The notes under the pieces: model-generated | Databases searched by the model: none | Told to the model about the DNA's origin: nothing | The model's input: the letters and a program-made list of their open reading frames with translations, nothing else | Shown: positions 1-7,166 of the stretch, in pieces | Layout of the letters: each line of letters begins with the position of its first letter | Position numbering within the stretch: position 1 is the stretch's first letter | Assembly: GCA_016927185.1 (NCBI GenBank) | Contig: JAFGND010000091.1 | Span: forward strand, 1 to 33,791 | Reading direction: 5' to 3' | Length of the DNA: 33,791 bases | Source: Candidatus Coatesiibacteriota bacterium | Lineage (GTDB): Bacteria; JAFGND01 | Made by a program: the position numbers and the translations under genes

Positions 1-124
1 ATAATTCCCTGTTTTCATATTGAAAAGAGATGCTTATTATAACTGTCTTTGCTCAAGATTTGCTTATAATTTTTTTGAAGGGAGAGTTATATAAATATAT
101 CCTTTATTAGTTTTTTGAAAATCC

Positions 125-153
125 TTGACAAAGAATCATAAGCTTGATATGCA
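125..153 (+). promoter_or_regulatory. Candidate sigma70-type promoter
   Basis: TTGACA at 125-130 is a perfect -35 box. A 17-bp spacer leads to TATGCA at 148-153, which matches four of six bases of the -10 consensus. A start near 160 would give the lipoprotein gene at 307 a leader of about 145 nt, long enough for the structure described at 230-301. The genome is AT-rich and the -10 is weak, so this is only a candidate. Confidence 0.35.
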
Positions 154-229
154 ATTTCAATAACAATAAATAAGATAATAAGATAGAATCGGGGGAAATC
201 ATGAAGGTCTTGATTTCTATACTTTTTTC

Positions 230-301
230 AAAATCAAAAAAGGAAAGATCACCTCCTTGATTTGCCTTGACAAAATTGTTTTTGATTTTTAACACAGGAG
301 G
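230..301 (+). promoter_or_regulatory. Possible SD-sequestering leader structure
   Basis: CCTCCT (252-257) is exactly complementary to the Shine-Dalgarno AGGAGG (296-301) of the gene at 307. The same CCTT (255-258) can instead pair with AAGG (240-243), and a separate A/T-rich 11-bp inverted repeat (230-240 with 279-289) encloses most of the segment. Mutually exclusive pairings of this kind are typical of translational switches or thermosensors. It matches no riboswitch class I know, and short complementarities arise easily in such DNA. Confidence 0.25.
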
Positions 302-306
302 AAATA

Positions 307-783
307 ATGAAAGCAACAATAGTAATAGTGATAGCACTAGCTATTATATCAATTGGATGTCAGAATGATATGTCAACAAATCCAGAACAAACCACTTCAG
401 TCAGTAAAACAAAGAATTCAAACATTCCAAATGCAGACAGACTAGGTAATCCTGGCTGATGCGTCTATGGATACGTTACTCCGTCGGAGTACAGTCCTTA
501 TGTTAGAGTTTGGGTGGATGGATATTACTATTCCTTCTACAATTATACAGGTACTACTATGGGAATGCCAAGTAATTATTATTCAATAATGATTGCTGGT
601 GTAGGTGGTCTTCCAGAAGGTGATCACTATAAAAATATTGCATTTAAGTCGTGGAAACAAGGTGATGTCTGGGTTTATGTTTATGGAGAAAGTTCTGAAT
701 ATGAATGGGATCCAGAAAATCCAAATGATGTTCATCGAGATATAGTATTAACTGATCCATCTCCAGAAAAACAAGATGACTAA
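307..783 (+). CDS. Putative selenocysteine-containing lipoprotein (in-frame UGA at codon 51)
   Basis: The ATG at 307 has a perfect AGGAGG five bases upstream. The product begins with Lys2, a hydrophobic stretch and a lipobox-like SIGC ending at Cys18, so it is probably an outer-membrane or periplasmic lipoprotein. The frame meets TGA at 457-459 (codon 51, context Asn-Pro-Gly-UGA-Cys) and then continues in the same phase to TAA at 781-783, giving 158 residues if UGA is read as Sec. The part after the UGA is rich in Tyr, Trp and Gly with alternating hydrophobics, like a small beta-sandwich, and ends in an acidic tail; I do not recognise the family. An independent start at ATG 514 is unlikely: it would lose the export signal and has no properly spaced SD. 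A SECIS-like hairpin follows the UGA, and selB is in this window. The alternative is a nonsense mutation or base-call error in an ordinary lipoprotein gene. Confidence 0.6.
457..497 (+). promoter_or_regulatory. UGA codon plus SECIS-like hairpin
   Basis: After the UGA (457-459) lies TACTCC (477-482), loop GTC (483-485) and GGAGTA (486-491): a perfect 6-bp stem with G first in the loop. The stem continues downward with G475-C492 across a bulged U476, a small internal loop, then a 4-bp lower helix (469-472 with 494-497, one G-U pair). The loop starts 23 nt after the UGA. Bacterial SECIS elements are known as hairpins just 3' of UGA with a G at the loop start and often a bulged U; the match is by eye and no folding was run. 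Confidence 0.5.
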
Positions 784-794
784 TATTTAAAATG

Positions 795-824
795 AATGGT
801 ACAAAGATTATTCTTTGTACCATT
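795..824 (+). terminator. Perfect 13-bp hairpin after the lipoprotein gene
   Basis: The arms 795-807 and 812-824 are perfectly complementary around a TTAT loop. The hairpin sits 11 nt after the stop at 783 and just before the SD of the next gene. The 3' T-run is only four bases (823-826) and is followed by GGAGG, so it could be a weak terminator, an attenuator that trims read-through into the next gene, or a stabiliser of the upstream message. Confidence 0.55.
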
Positions 825-826
825 TT

Positions 827-831
827 GGAGG
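827..831 (+). promoter_or_regulatory. Shine-Dalgarno that sets the start at 837
   Basis: GGAGG lies five bases before ATG 837. The alternative in-frame ATG at 792 lies at the foot of the 795-824 hairpin without an SD, so 837 is preferred. Confidence 0.7.
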
Positions 832-836
832 TAATA

Positions 837-3026
837 ATGTTTATCCTTATTTTATTCTCAATATTGAATACCATTTATCCTGACTATTTAGGTACTGATA
901 ACAATCATGTTAGCATAGACAGGTATTTTAAATATTGGTGTAATGCAGAAAATATTGGAATTATTTATAGTACAAATGCAGGCTCATCATGGGAATTCAT
1001 TCCCTTGAATATTAATCCATACGAAAATACTAATCTGTATGGAATTATCAATTTGGAAACTGGCTATTTGACAGGTGCTTCTATTAATTCATCTTTTATT
1101 TTAAGAACTAATAATCTGAATAGTCAATGGGAAAAAGCATATACTTTTGAAAGAGGGAAAACATGGAGATCTCCAGCAATAAATCCTCGCTTTTTTTTCA
1201 TAGACAATCAGCTAGGTTTTTCATATACTCAATATGATGTGGCAAAAACAACAGATTCAGGAAGATCATGGAAACAAGTCTATCATTTACAGCAAAATGT
1301 CACTTTTCTTGATCTCCAGTTTATAAATGCAGAAAAAGGATGGTTTATAGATACAAACTTTGGATATGCTTCACAAGATACTTTAGTATCAACTACAGAT
1401 GGAGGAGAAACATGGATGAGATTACCTCTTCCTGAAACAGGTTGGGATTTTCAATTCATAGATGAGAATAATGGATTGTTTATTAGCATAGCTTCAAGAA
1501 AAATCTATGAAACCAGTGATGGTGGATATCAATGGAATTATCTTACATCTATACCTGATATTAATTCTCCTAATAATTTAGTTATGAGGAATAAGAAAGA
1601 AGCCTGGTTTACTGCTTTGAATGAGAATGAAGAAATCTTTGTATATCATACTATAGATGGTGGGCATAACTGGGAAGGAACCCAATTGGAAAGAGGTTTT
1701 GGAAGTACACTTTTTGTCTTTGAAGATAGTGTTATTCAAATAAGTCCTTCTTGTGCTTATATAACCAAAGATGGAATTCATTGGCAAAGGAAAAGAAAAG
1801 GGATTTCATTCAATAATTCATCTTATAGTCCAACAGTAAAAGTTTTCAGAAATAATAAATTATCAACCTATAAAATGGATATTGGTTCATATAGTTACTA
1901 TATAAGCACAGATAAGGGATACAACTGGGAAACAGTAAAATGTACATCAAATTATTCTTTAATAGATTCTTTTGAAGGAAATAATGATAATATTTGGATT
2001 GGAGCAATGAATTTCCCATCTGCTTCTTCAGCTATTATCCGTTCAACTGATTCTGGAAATAGCTGGGAAGAATATCAGACACAATGGAAGGATCGCTGCC
2101 ATCTCTGGGGTCTGGAATTCATAGATGATAACAGGGGAATACTCTCATGTGGATATGAAAACAGACCTTCTGCATCTCATCTCTCCTATACTTCTGATTC
2201 AGGAAGAACATGGACAGAAGTAGAAAGACCTGCAAAGCTTAGCTATCCAAAGGACATATTCTTTTTTGAAAATGGAACTGCTTATGTTTTGGATGAGCTG
2301 GGGGTAAGCATTGGAAAAAGCACGGATTATGGACATTCATGGAGTGATTTTCCATTCCCTGAACAGATAAGCAGTTTCAATGCTTTCTTTGCATTGACAC
2401 CAGACACTCTATTCATAGCTTATGATAATCTATTAAAAAGCTTTGATGGAGGCAAGAGCTGGACAATGCTTCCATTGAAAGGGCTTCCATTTGATTCCAT
2501 ATTATTCAAGGACTCACTTCATGGAGCAGCAATATGCAGACATGACAGCAAGTTATGGTTCTATCATACACAGGATGGAGGAGGAACCTGGTCAAAGGAA
2601 GCATTATTCCATGATAACTATCCAAAGATGAGATTGAATAATGGAGTTGGAAGTCAGATAATAATATCAGGAGCAGGTGGTCTTCTCATGTCCTGGGACT
2701 GGGAGACAGGATTTTCTGATAACAGGACAGCAGTTTCCATAATTCCCCCAAAGAAAAGCAGGATACTTAGCATTTATCCAAATCCTGTACTAGACAGAAC
2801 CAGCTCATATATAAAGTATGAACTGTCAAATGATTCTCAGGTAGAGCTGAACTGTTATGATATTACAGGAAGATATATTGGAAAGATCTTTGAAGGTAAC
2901 AGGAAGCAAGGCAGATACATAACAGGAATAAATAACAGACTGAACCTCTCTCATGGAGTATATATAATAGAACTTATTGCAAATCATGAGAGAAGTGATG
3001 TTAAGAAGATTGTGGTGATGAAGTAG
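837..3026 (+). CDS. Exported Asp-box (BNR/sortilin-like) beta-propeller protein with T9SS sorting domain
   Basis: With the start at 837 the 729-residue product begins with a hydrophobic signal-like segment (MFILILF...). It then carries about a dozen Asp-box turns of the form S/T-x-D-x-G-x-x-W, for example TTDSGRSW, TTDGGETW, TSDGGYQW, STDSGNSW, TSDSGRTW and SFDGGKSW, spaced as in BNR/Ycf48/sortilin-like propellers. The last ~85 residues are a type A T9SS sorting domain: an SIYPNPV start, a GRYIGKIF-like strand and a final GVYIIEL...VKKIVVMK. The protein is therefore probably carried through the outer membrane and released or anchored on the surface. Such propellers bind glycans or proteins; no ligand can be inferred. 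The frame is also open back to ATG 792, but that start lies in a hairpin and lacks an SD. The next gene starts 23 bp downstream, so the two are probably co-transcribed. Confidence 0.85.
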   Translation: MFILILFSILNTIYPDYLGTDNNHVSIDRYFKYWCNAENIGIIYSTNAGSSWEFIPLNINPYENTNLYGIINLETGYLTGASINSSFILRTNNLNSQWEKAYTFERGKTWRSPAINPRFFFIDNQLGFSYTQYDVAKTTDSGRSWKQVYHLQQNVTFLDLQFINAEKGWFIDTNFGYASQDTLVSTTDGGETWMRLPLPETGWDFQFIDENNGLFISIASRKIYETSDGGYQWNYLTSIPDINSPNNLVMRNKKEAWFTALNENEEIFVYHTIDGGHNWEGTQLERGFGSTLFVFEDSVIQISPSCAYITKDGIHWQRKRKGISFNNSSYSPTVKVFRNNKLSTYKMDIGSYSYYISTDKGYNWETVKCTSNYSLIDSFEGNNDNIWIGAMNFPSASSAIIRSTDSGNSWEEYQTQWKDRCHLWGLEFIDDNRGILSCGYENRPSASHLSYTSDSGRTWTEVERPAKLSYPKDIFFFENGTAYVLDELGVSIGKSTDYGHSWSDFPFPEQISSFNAFFALTPDTLFIAYDNLLKSFDGGKSWTMLPLKGLPFDSILFKDSLHGAAICRHDSKLWFYHTQDGGGTWSKEALFHDNYPKMRLNNGVGSQIIISGAGGLLMSWDWETGFSDNRTAVSIIPPKKSRILSIYPNPVLDRTSSYIKYELSNDSQVELNCYDITGRYIGKIFEGNRKQGRYITGINNRLNLSHGVYIIELIANHERSDVKKIVVMK

Positions 3027-3049
3027 AGTGAACAGAAAGGGATGTTGAA

Positions 3050-4603
3050 ATGAAAACATTTGTAGTATTTATGGTTTTATTGTCTTTTTCTAACCTGATT
3101 TTTTCAGCCCCAGGGGATTTGATATGGAGATACAGGACTGATGCGCGTATCAACTATTCTTCCCCATGCGTTTCAAATGGAGTTGTTTATACTGGAAGTG
3201 ATGATTTTTATCTTTATGCAATAAATTGTTCAGATGGAACTCTCAAATGGAGATATCAAGTTGCTTATTATGTTTATTCCTCCCCTTGTGTCTCAGATGG
3301 GGTTGTCTATATAGGAAGTGAAGACAGCTATCTTTATGCAATAAACTGCCCTGATGGAACTCTCAAATGGAGATATCAGACAGGTTCTTTTGTCAACTCT
3401 TCTCCCTGCACATCTGAAGGAGTTGTCTATGTCGGAAGTGATGATAGTTATCTTTATGCAGTGAATTGCAGTGACGGGACTCTTAAATGGAGGTTCAAGA
3501 CTGATGGTGAAGTCATCTCATCTCCCTGCATTTCAGATGGCGTTGTTTATGTCGGGAGCCGGGATAATTATCTTTATGCAATAAACATCTCAGATTGCAC
3601 TCTCAAATGGAGATATCAAACAGCTGGGATAGTATATTCCTCCCCCCATGTTTATAATGGAGCTGTATATGCAGGGAGTTATGATAACAATATTTATGCA
3701 ATAGAAACTTCAGACGGATCTCTTAAATGGAAGTATGCGACAGGTAATTATGTTCATTCATCTCCCTGTGCTTCTAGCGGGACTATTTATGCTGGAAGCG
3801 GCGATTATTACCTGTATTCAACAGGAGCTTCAGATGGATCCCTTAAATGGAGGTTTTTGACTGAAAATAATGTTGAATCATCTCCTTGTGTCTCGGGAGG
3901 AATTGTCTATGTCGGTAGTAATGACAGTCATCTGTATGCAATAAATTGCTCATCAGGGACTCTTGACTGGAAATATCAAACAGAGAATATTATTAATTCC
4001 TCTCCTTGCATCTCAAATGGAGTTGCTTATGTTGGAAGTAATGACAGTTATCTTTATGCAATTGAAGTGAAAGATACTGTTTTCATAGAAGTGACTTCTC
4101 CCAATGGGGGGGAAGAATGGGATGTCGGTTCTGTTCATGATATAACATGGACATCAGAAAATGTTGATACAGTTTCAGTAAAATATACATCAGATGGAGG
4201 ATCTTTATGGACTGAGATTGTGAAAATGCCAGCTGAAACTGGAAAATACTCATGGAATATACCGGATACTCCTTCAGACAACTGTCTTGTAAGAATAGAT
4301 GACACAAAGGGCAATATAACTGATACAAGTGACAGCACATTTACAATAAAGAGAGTAGGTTTCAAGGATAATAAATTTGCTTCTAGACTGCCAGCCAAAT
4401 CCTTCTCAGTTTCTCCCAACCCCTTCTCCTCCCGCTTATTAATTTCTCTGCCATCATCAGGAGCAATTTATTCCCTTACTGGTCAGCTGATATTGAAAAT
4501 AGATAAAGGCAAGCACTCTCTTGATACAAGCAACTGGAGAGAGGGAGTTTATATAGTGAAGTCAGTGAATGAATGCAAGAGGGTAGTGAAGGTAAATCAC
4601 TAA
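3050..4603 (+). CDS. Exported PQQ-type beta-propeller protein with Ig-like and T9SS domains
   Basis: The 517-residue product has a classic signal peptide (MKTFVVFMVLLSFSNLIFS). Then come eight 40-residue repeats (about residues 25-345) of the pattern SSPCxSxGVVYxGSxDxYLYAINxSDGTLKWRY, the PQQ/BamB-like propeller blade. They are followed by an Ig-like module opening with SPNGGEEW (about 345-430), as found in many secreted proteins with T9SS tails. The end is a type A sorting domain (FSVSPNPFSSRL, then IYSLTGQLI and WREGVYIVK). No enzyme active site is visible, and the propeller is not evidence of PQQ binding. The Cys in nearly every SSPC turn is unusual and may form disulfides. A GGGATG about ten bases before the ATG may act as the SD. 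It shares a near-identical C-terminal domain with the gene at 33089-33791. Confidence 0.88.
   Translation: MKTFVVFMVLLSFSNLIFSAPGDLIWRYRTDARINYSSPCVSNGVVYTGSDDFYLYAINCSDGTLKWRYQVAYYVYSSPCVSDGVVYIGSEDSYLYAINCPDGTLKWRYQTGSFVNSSPCTSEGVVYVGSDDSYLYAVNCSDGTLKWRFKTDGEVISSPCISDGVVYVGSRDNYLYAINISDCTLKWRYQTAGIVYSSPHVYNGAVYAGSYDNNIYAIETSDGSLKWKYATGNYVHSSPCASSGTIYAGSGDYYLYSTGASDGSLKWRFLTENNVESSPCVSGGIVYVGSNDSHLYAINCSSGTLDWKYQTENIINSSPCISNGVAYVGSNDSYLYAIEVKDTVFIEVTSPNGGEEWDVGSVHDITWTSENVDTVSVKYTSDGGSLWTEIVKMPAETGKYSWNIPDTPSDNCLVRIDDTKGNITDTSDSTFTIKRVGFKDNKFASRLPAKSFSVSPNPFSSRLLISLPSSGAIYSLTGQLILKIDKGKHSLDTSNWREGVYIVKSVNECKRVVKVNH
3121..4080 (+). repeat. Eight tandem 120-bp coding repeats
   Basis: The propeller-coding part is built of about eight consecutive units of exactly 120 bp (40 codons) without spacing changes. 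This is visible as recurring TCTTTATGCAATAAA, CTCAAATGGAGATAT and TCCCCTTG-type words at fixed 120-base phase. Such an array can gain or lose blades by recombination. Boundaries are approximate. Confidence 0.85.
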
Positions 4604-4688
4604 AATCATGTATTCATTTGAAAAGATAATAAATTGATTTGATATTATTCAATTGACAAAAGATAAATAAAATCAAAATCGCAAATCA

Positions 4689-5435
4689 ATGATTGAATGC
4701 GATAATAAATACTTCGAAAGCCTTGATTTCGAGAAATACAAGCAAAGCAGGCAAAAAAAAGCAAGGTTCATTGAACAGATATTAAGATCATTCCAGCAAG
4801 ACAGTGAAGTGATAGTGGATATTGGTGGGGGAACCGGCTTGATTGCCAGGGAATTATCTGAAAAATGGAACAAGGAAGTTATTGTACTTGACAGGGACAT
4901 AGGACTTCTCAGAGAAACTTGCAATCAAGTTACATCAATAGCGGGTGATATATTGAACTTGCCATTGAAAAGCAATTCAGTGGACATGTTCATAATCAAT
5001 CATGTATGGGAGCATATTGGTGACCAGAAAACAGCCATGAATGAAATTGCAGGATCATTAAGCAAGAACGGAATAATCTATTTGACACTGGGTAACAGGG
5101 CATGGATAATAGAACCGCATTTCAAACTCCCGTTTCTGTCAATCCTGCCCAAGAAGATTGCCAATTTTTACCTTTCACTGTTTATTAAGGGGCAGAATTA
5201 CGATAACATAAATTTCCCTTTTCCATGGCAGCTTTATAATACTGTGTTTCAAGAAGGATTAGAATGGGAGGATATTACTTACAAAGTATTAATGGAAAAC
5301 CATGGCATTCTTGAAAAAAAGTGGTGGAAACTTACAGGAAGACTGCTTTCTTTAATTCCTGAAAGGCTAGCAAAACCTCTCTTGTCTCTGATTACCCCCC
5401 AGTGGTTCTTGATAGGAAGGAAAAAAGGTGCCTGA
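4689..5435 (+). CDS. Class I SAM-dependent methyltransferase
   Basis: The 248-residue protein has the SAM-binding glycine-rich motif I, VIVDIGGGTG, at residues 41-50. An acidic residue ends the next strand (VIVLDRD), and DILNLPLKSNSVDMF near residue 90 leads into NHVWEHI, the layout of UbiE/Methyltransf_11-type enzymes. The substrate is not evident. Its TGA stop overlaps the GTG start of the glycosyltransferase downstream by 8 bp, so the pair is translationally coupled and the enzyme may act on a glycolipid or surface-glycan intermediate. There is no clear SD before the ATG, but no better start is available. Confidence 0.85.
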   Translation: MIECDNKYFESLDFEKYKQSRQKKARFIEQILRSFQQDSEVIVDIGGGTGLIARELSEKWNKEVIVLDRDIGLLRETCNQVTSIAGDILNLPLKSNSVDMFIINHVWEHIGDQKTAMNEIAGSLSKNGIIYLTLGNRAWIIEPHFKLPFLSILPKKIANFYLSLFIKGQNYDNINFPFPWQLYNTVFQEGLEWEDITYKVLMENHGILEKKWWKLTGRLLSLIPERLAKPLLSLITPQWFLIGRKKGA

Positions 5436-6423
5436 AACAAGAAAAATACTGGTTGTGAGAACTGACAGCCTTGGAGATTGCTTGCTTACCCTGCCGATGT
5501 TTTATTCGATAAAAAAACAGAAACCTGATTATGAGCTAGGCATACTTTGCAGCAGAACAGGACTTCCTGTATTCGAAAGACAGCCTTTTGTATCTCATAT
5601 ACATTTATATCCAGCTTGCTCCAAGACAGACAATGAAATAAGAGAGATTGGCTATGATGAAGCAATAATAGTGCATCCTGAAATCAAGCTTGCAAGATAT
5701 ATATGGCAGATTGGAATAAAGAGGAGGATTGGTACTGCAAGAAGGTTATACAGCATGTTGTTTACCGACAGGATAAACGTATCAAGAAGAAACAGTGATA
5801 TCCCTGAATGGCAGCATAATCTGAATATGCTTGAAGCAATTGATCTAAAACCTTTGAAAGAGCCAATAAAGCTTTATCCTGATGATTCTGAATATAAGCA
5901 GGCAGAATATTTAATTAATGGCAGGCAAGACGGGAAAAAGACAATAGGAATACACGCAGGAAGCAAGGGTTCTGCTCTCAACTGGTCGGAAGATAATTAT
6001 TTCTCTCTTGCAGAAACTCTTGCTGGTGAGGGAATGAATGTAATACTGACTGGCACATCAGAAGAGGAGAAGCTTTTCAAGGGAAAAATAAGGAATAGTA
6101 AAATAATCTCTTTGTTTGGAAAGACAACATTTTTCCAGTTTGCTGCCTTGTGCACTTTTCTGGACCTTTTCATAAGTGGAAGTACAGGAGTGATGCATGT
6201 TGCAAGTACGATGGGAACAAGAACATTGACCTTTTTCCCTCCATTTCTTTCATGCAGCAGCAAGCGATGGGGACCTTTTGATGCAAGCAGGAGTCACTTT
6301 CTTGTGCCAGATATTGTCTGCCCTTCTGGAAAATGCAGCAGCAAGTGCAAATATCATAACTGTCTGGATGCTTTCAATCCATCTGAAGTTATGAAAACCA
6401 TCTTGAATATCTTGAAGGATTAA
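5428..6423 (+). CDS. Glycosyltransferase family 9 (ADP-heptose:LPS heptosyltransferase-like)
   Basis: The 331-residue product starts at GTG 5428, overlapping the methyltransferase. It shows the GT9 N-terminal signature R-T-D-S-L-G-D-C-L-L-T-L-P (residues 11-23), the mid-protein IGIHAGSKGSALNWSEDNY segment at the start of the sugar-nucleotide-binding domain, and the C-terminal FISGSTGVMHVASTMGT motif. A short Cys-rich end (CPSGKCSSKCKYHNC) is common in this family. It probably transfers heptose or a related sugar to a lipid A/core acceptor on the cytoplasmic face of the inner membrane; the exact sugar cannot be read from sequence. Its TAA overlaps the convergent comF stop through a shared TTAA. 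Confidence 0.88.
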   Translation: MPETRKILVVRTDSLGDCLLTLPMFYSIKKQKPDYELGILCSRTGLPVFERQPFVSHIHLYPACSKTDNEIREIGYDEAIIVHPEIKLARYIWQIGIKRRIGTARRLYSMLFTDRINVSRRNSDIPEWQHNLNMLEAIDLKPLKEPIKLYPDDSEYKQAEYLINGRQDGKKTIGIHAGSKGSALNWSEDNYFSLAETLAGEGMNVILTGTSEEEKLFKGKIRNSKIISLFGKTTFFQFAALCTFLDLFISGSTGVMHVASTMGTRTLTFFPPFLSCSSKRWGPFDASRSHFLVPDIVCPSGKCSSKCKYHNCLDAFNPSEVMKTILNILKD

Positions 6424-7157
6424 GCTGAAGTATCACGGTAAGTTCTTGCCACAGTAAGAATTGTTATTTCTTCAACCTCCTCTTTGTAAAGCTCTTCTGA
6501 GCATGCTCTAGCGGTTGAACCGGTAGTATAAACATCATCAACAAGAATGACTTTTTTCAAGTCAGTTCTCTTCTTCTTTATTTTGAAAGCATTCTTTAGA
6601 TTGTGCTTTCTTTCTTCAGCATTAAGAAGAGATTGCTGCCTGGTGTTTTTGATCCTCAAAAGCCAGTTTTCTGCAACAGGTATACCACTTCTCTCAGACA
6701 GATATTTACTCAAGAGTGCTGATTGATTGAATCCGCGAGACAGGTATCTGAACAGATGAAGTGGAACAGGGATTATTGCATCATGCTCCATGCCTTCAAG
6801 ATCCCGTTTAAAGGATTTGTAAATGCATTCTCCCAGTACATTCAAGAGGAAAGTCCTGGAGTTGAATTTAAAGAGTCTTATCAGTTCACCAAGTGATGAA
6901 TTATAAGGTCCGTAACTGGATATTCTTGAAAATATTTCTGTTTGCTTTTCACAATGCAAGCAAAATTCATTTCCTTCAAGAGGCAAGCCGCATATGCTGC
7001 AAAGGGGAGGCTCAAAAGATGGTATATTATTTATGCAGTCACTGCAAACAAGAGAGGGAAATTTTATGGTGTTTTCATCGCATAACAAGCAAAATGGTGG
7101 GTAGATTGGTTTCAGTATGATATCTAACCCACCATGCAGTATTTTTACAAGGGACAA
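6420..7157 (-). CDS. comF: ComF family phosphoribosyltransferase-like protein
   Basis: The 245-residue protein has the two-part ComF layout. An N-terminal zinc-finger region has four CxxC pairs (Cys23/26, 38/41, 53/56, 66/69). A C-terminal phosphoribosyltransferase-like domain has the PRPP-loop VILVDDVYTTGST at residues 203-215. ComF proteins support natural transformation by assisting single-stranded DNA handling with helicase partners, and homologues occur in many bacteria not known to be competent. The start is TTG at 7157, with AAGAGG five bases upstream, placed just after the stop of the TPR gene, so it is the distal cistron of that unit. No terminator is obvious at the convergent junction with the glycosyltransferase. 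Confidence 0.88.
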   Translation of the reverse strand: MSLVKILHGGLDIILKPIYPPFCLLCDENTIKFPSLVCSDCINNIPSFEPPLCSICGLPLEGNEFCLHCEKQTEIFSRISSYGPYNSSLGELIRLFKFNSRTFLLNVLGECIYKSFKRDLEGMEHDAIIPVPLHLFRYLSRGFNQSALLSKYLSERSGIPVAENWLLRIKNTRQQSLLNAEERKHNLKNAFKIKKKRTDLKKVILVDDVYTTGSTARACSEELYKEEVEEITILTVARTYRDTSA

Positions 7158-7166
7158 GAAGACCTC

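Larger units (their letters stand above)
1..306. other. Non-coding leader/intergenic region before the first lipoprotein gene
   Basis: I see no convincing gene in this stretch; the short reverse-strand open frame across it has no ribosome binding site and is low-complexity Leu/Phe-rich translation. It holds a promoter-like TTGACA/TATGCA pair at 125-153, a second TTGACA at 266-271, an 11-bp A/T inverted repeat (230-240 with 279-289), and a CCTCCT at 252-257 that is the exact complement of the Shine-Dalgarno AGGAGG at 296-301. The upstream neighbour is outside the window. Confidence 0.6.

Noticed and set aside
107-337. Reverse-strand 76-codon open frame before the lipoprotein gene
   Set aside because: No Shine-Dalgarno, Leu/Phe/Lys low-complexity translation, and it runs over the promoter-like and SD region of the forward gene.
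514-783. Independent 89-residue gene starting at ATG 514
   Set aside because: No properly spaced SD, starts in the middle of a domain, and the frame is continuous with the lipoprotein start at 307 apart from one UGA.
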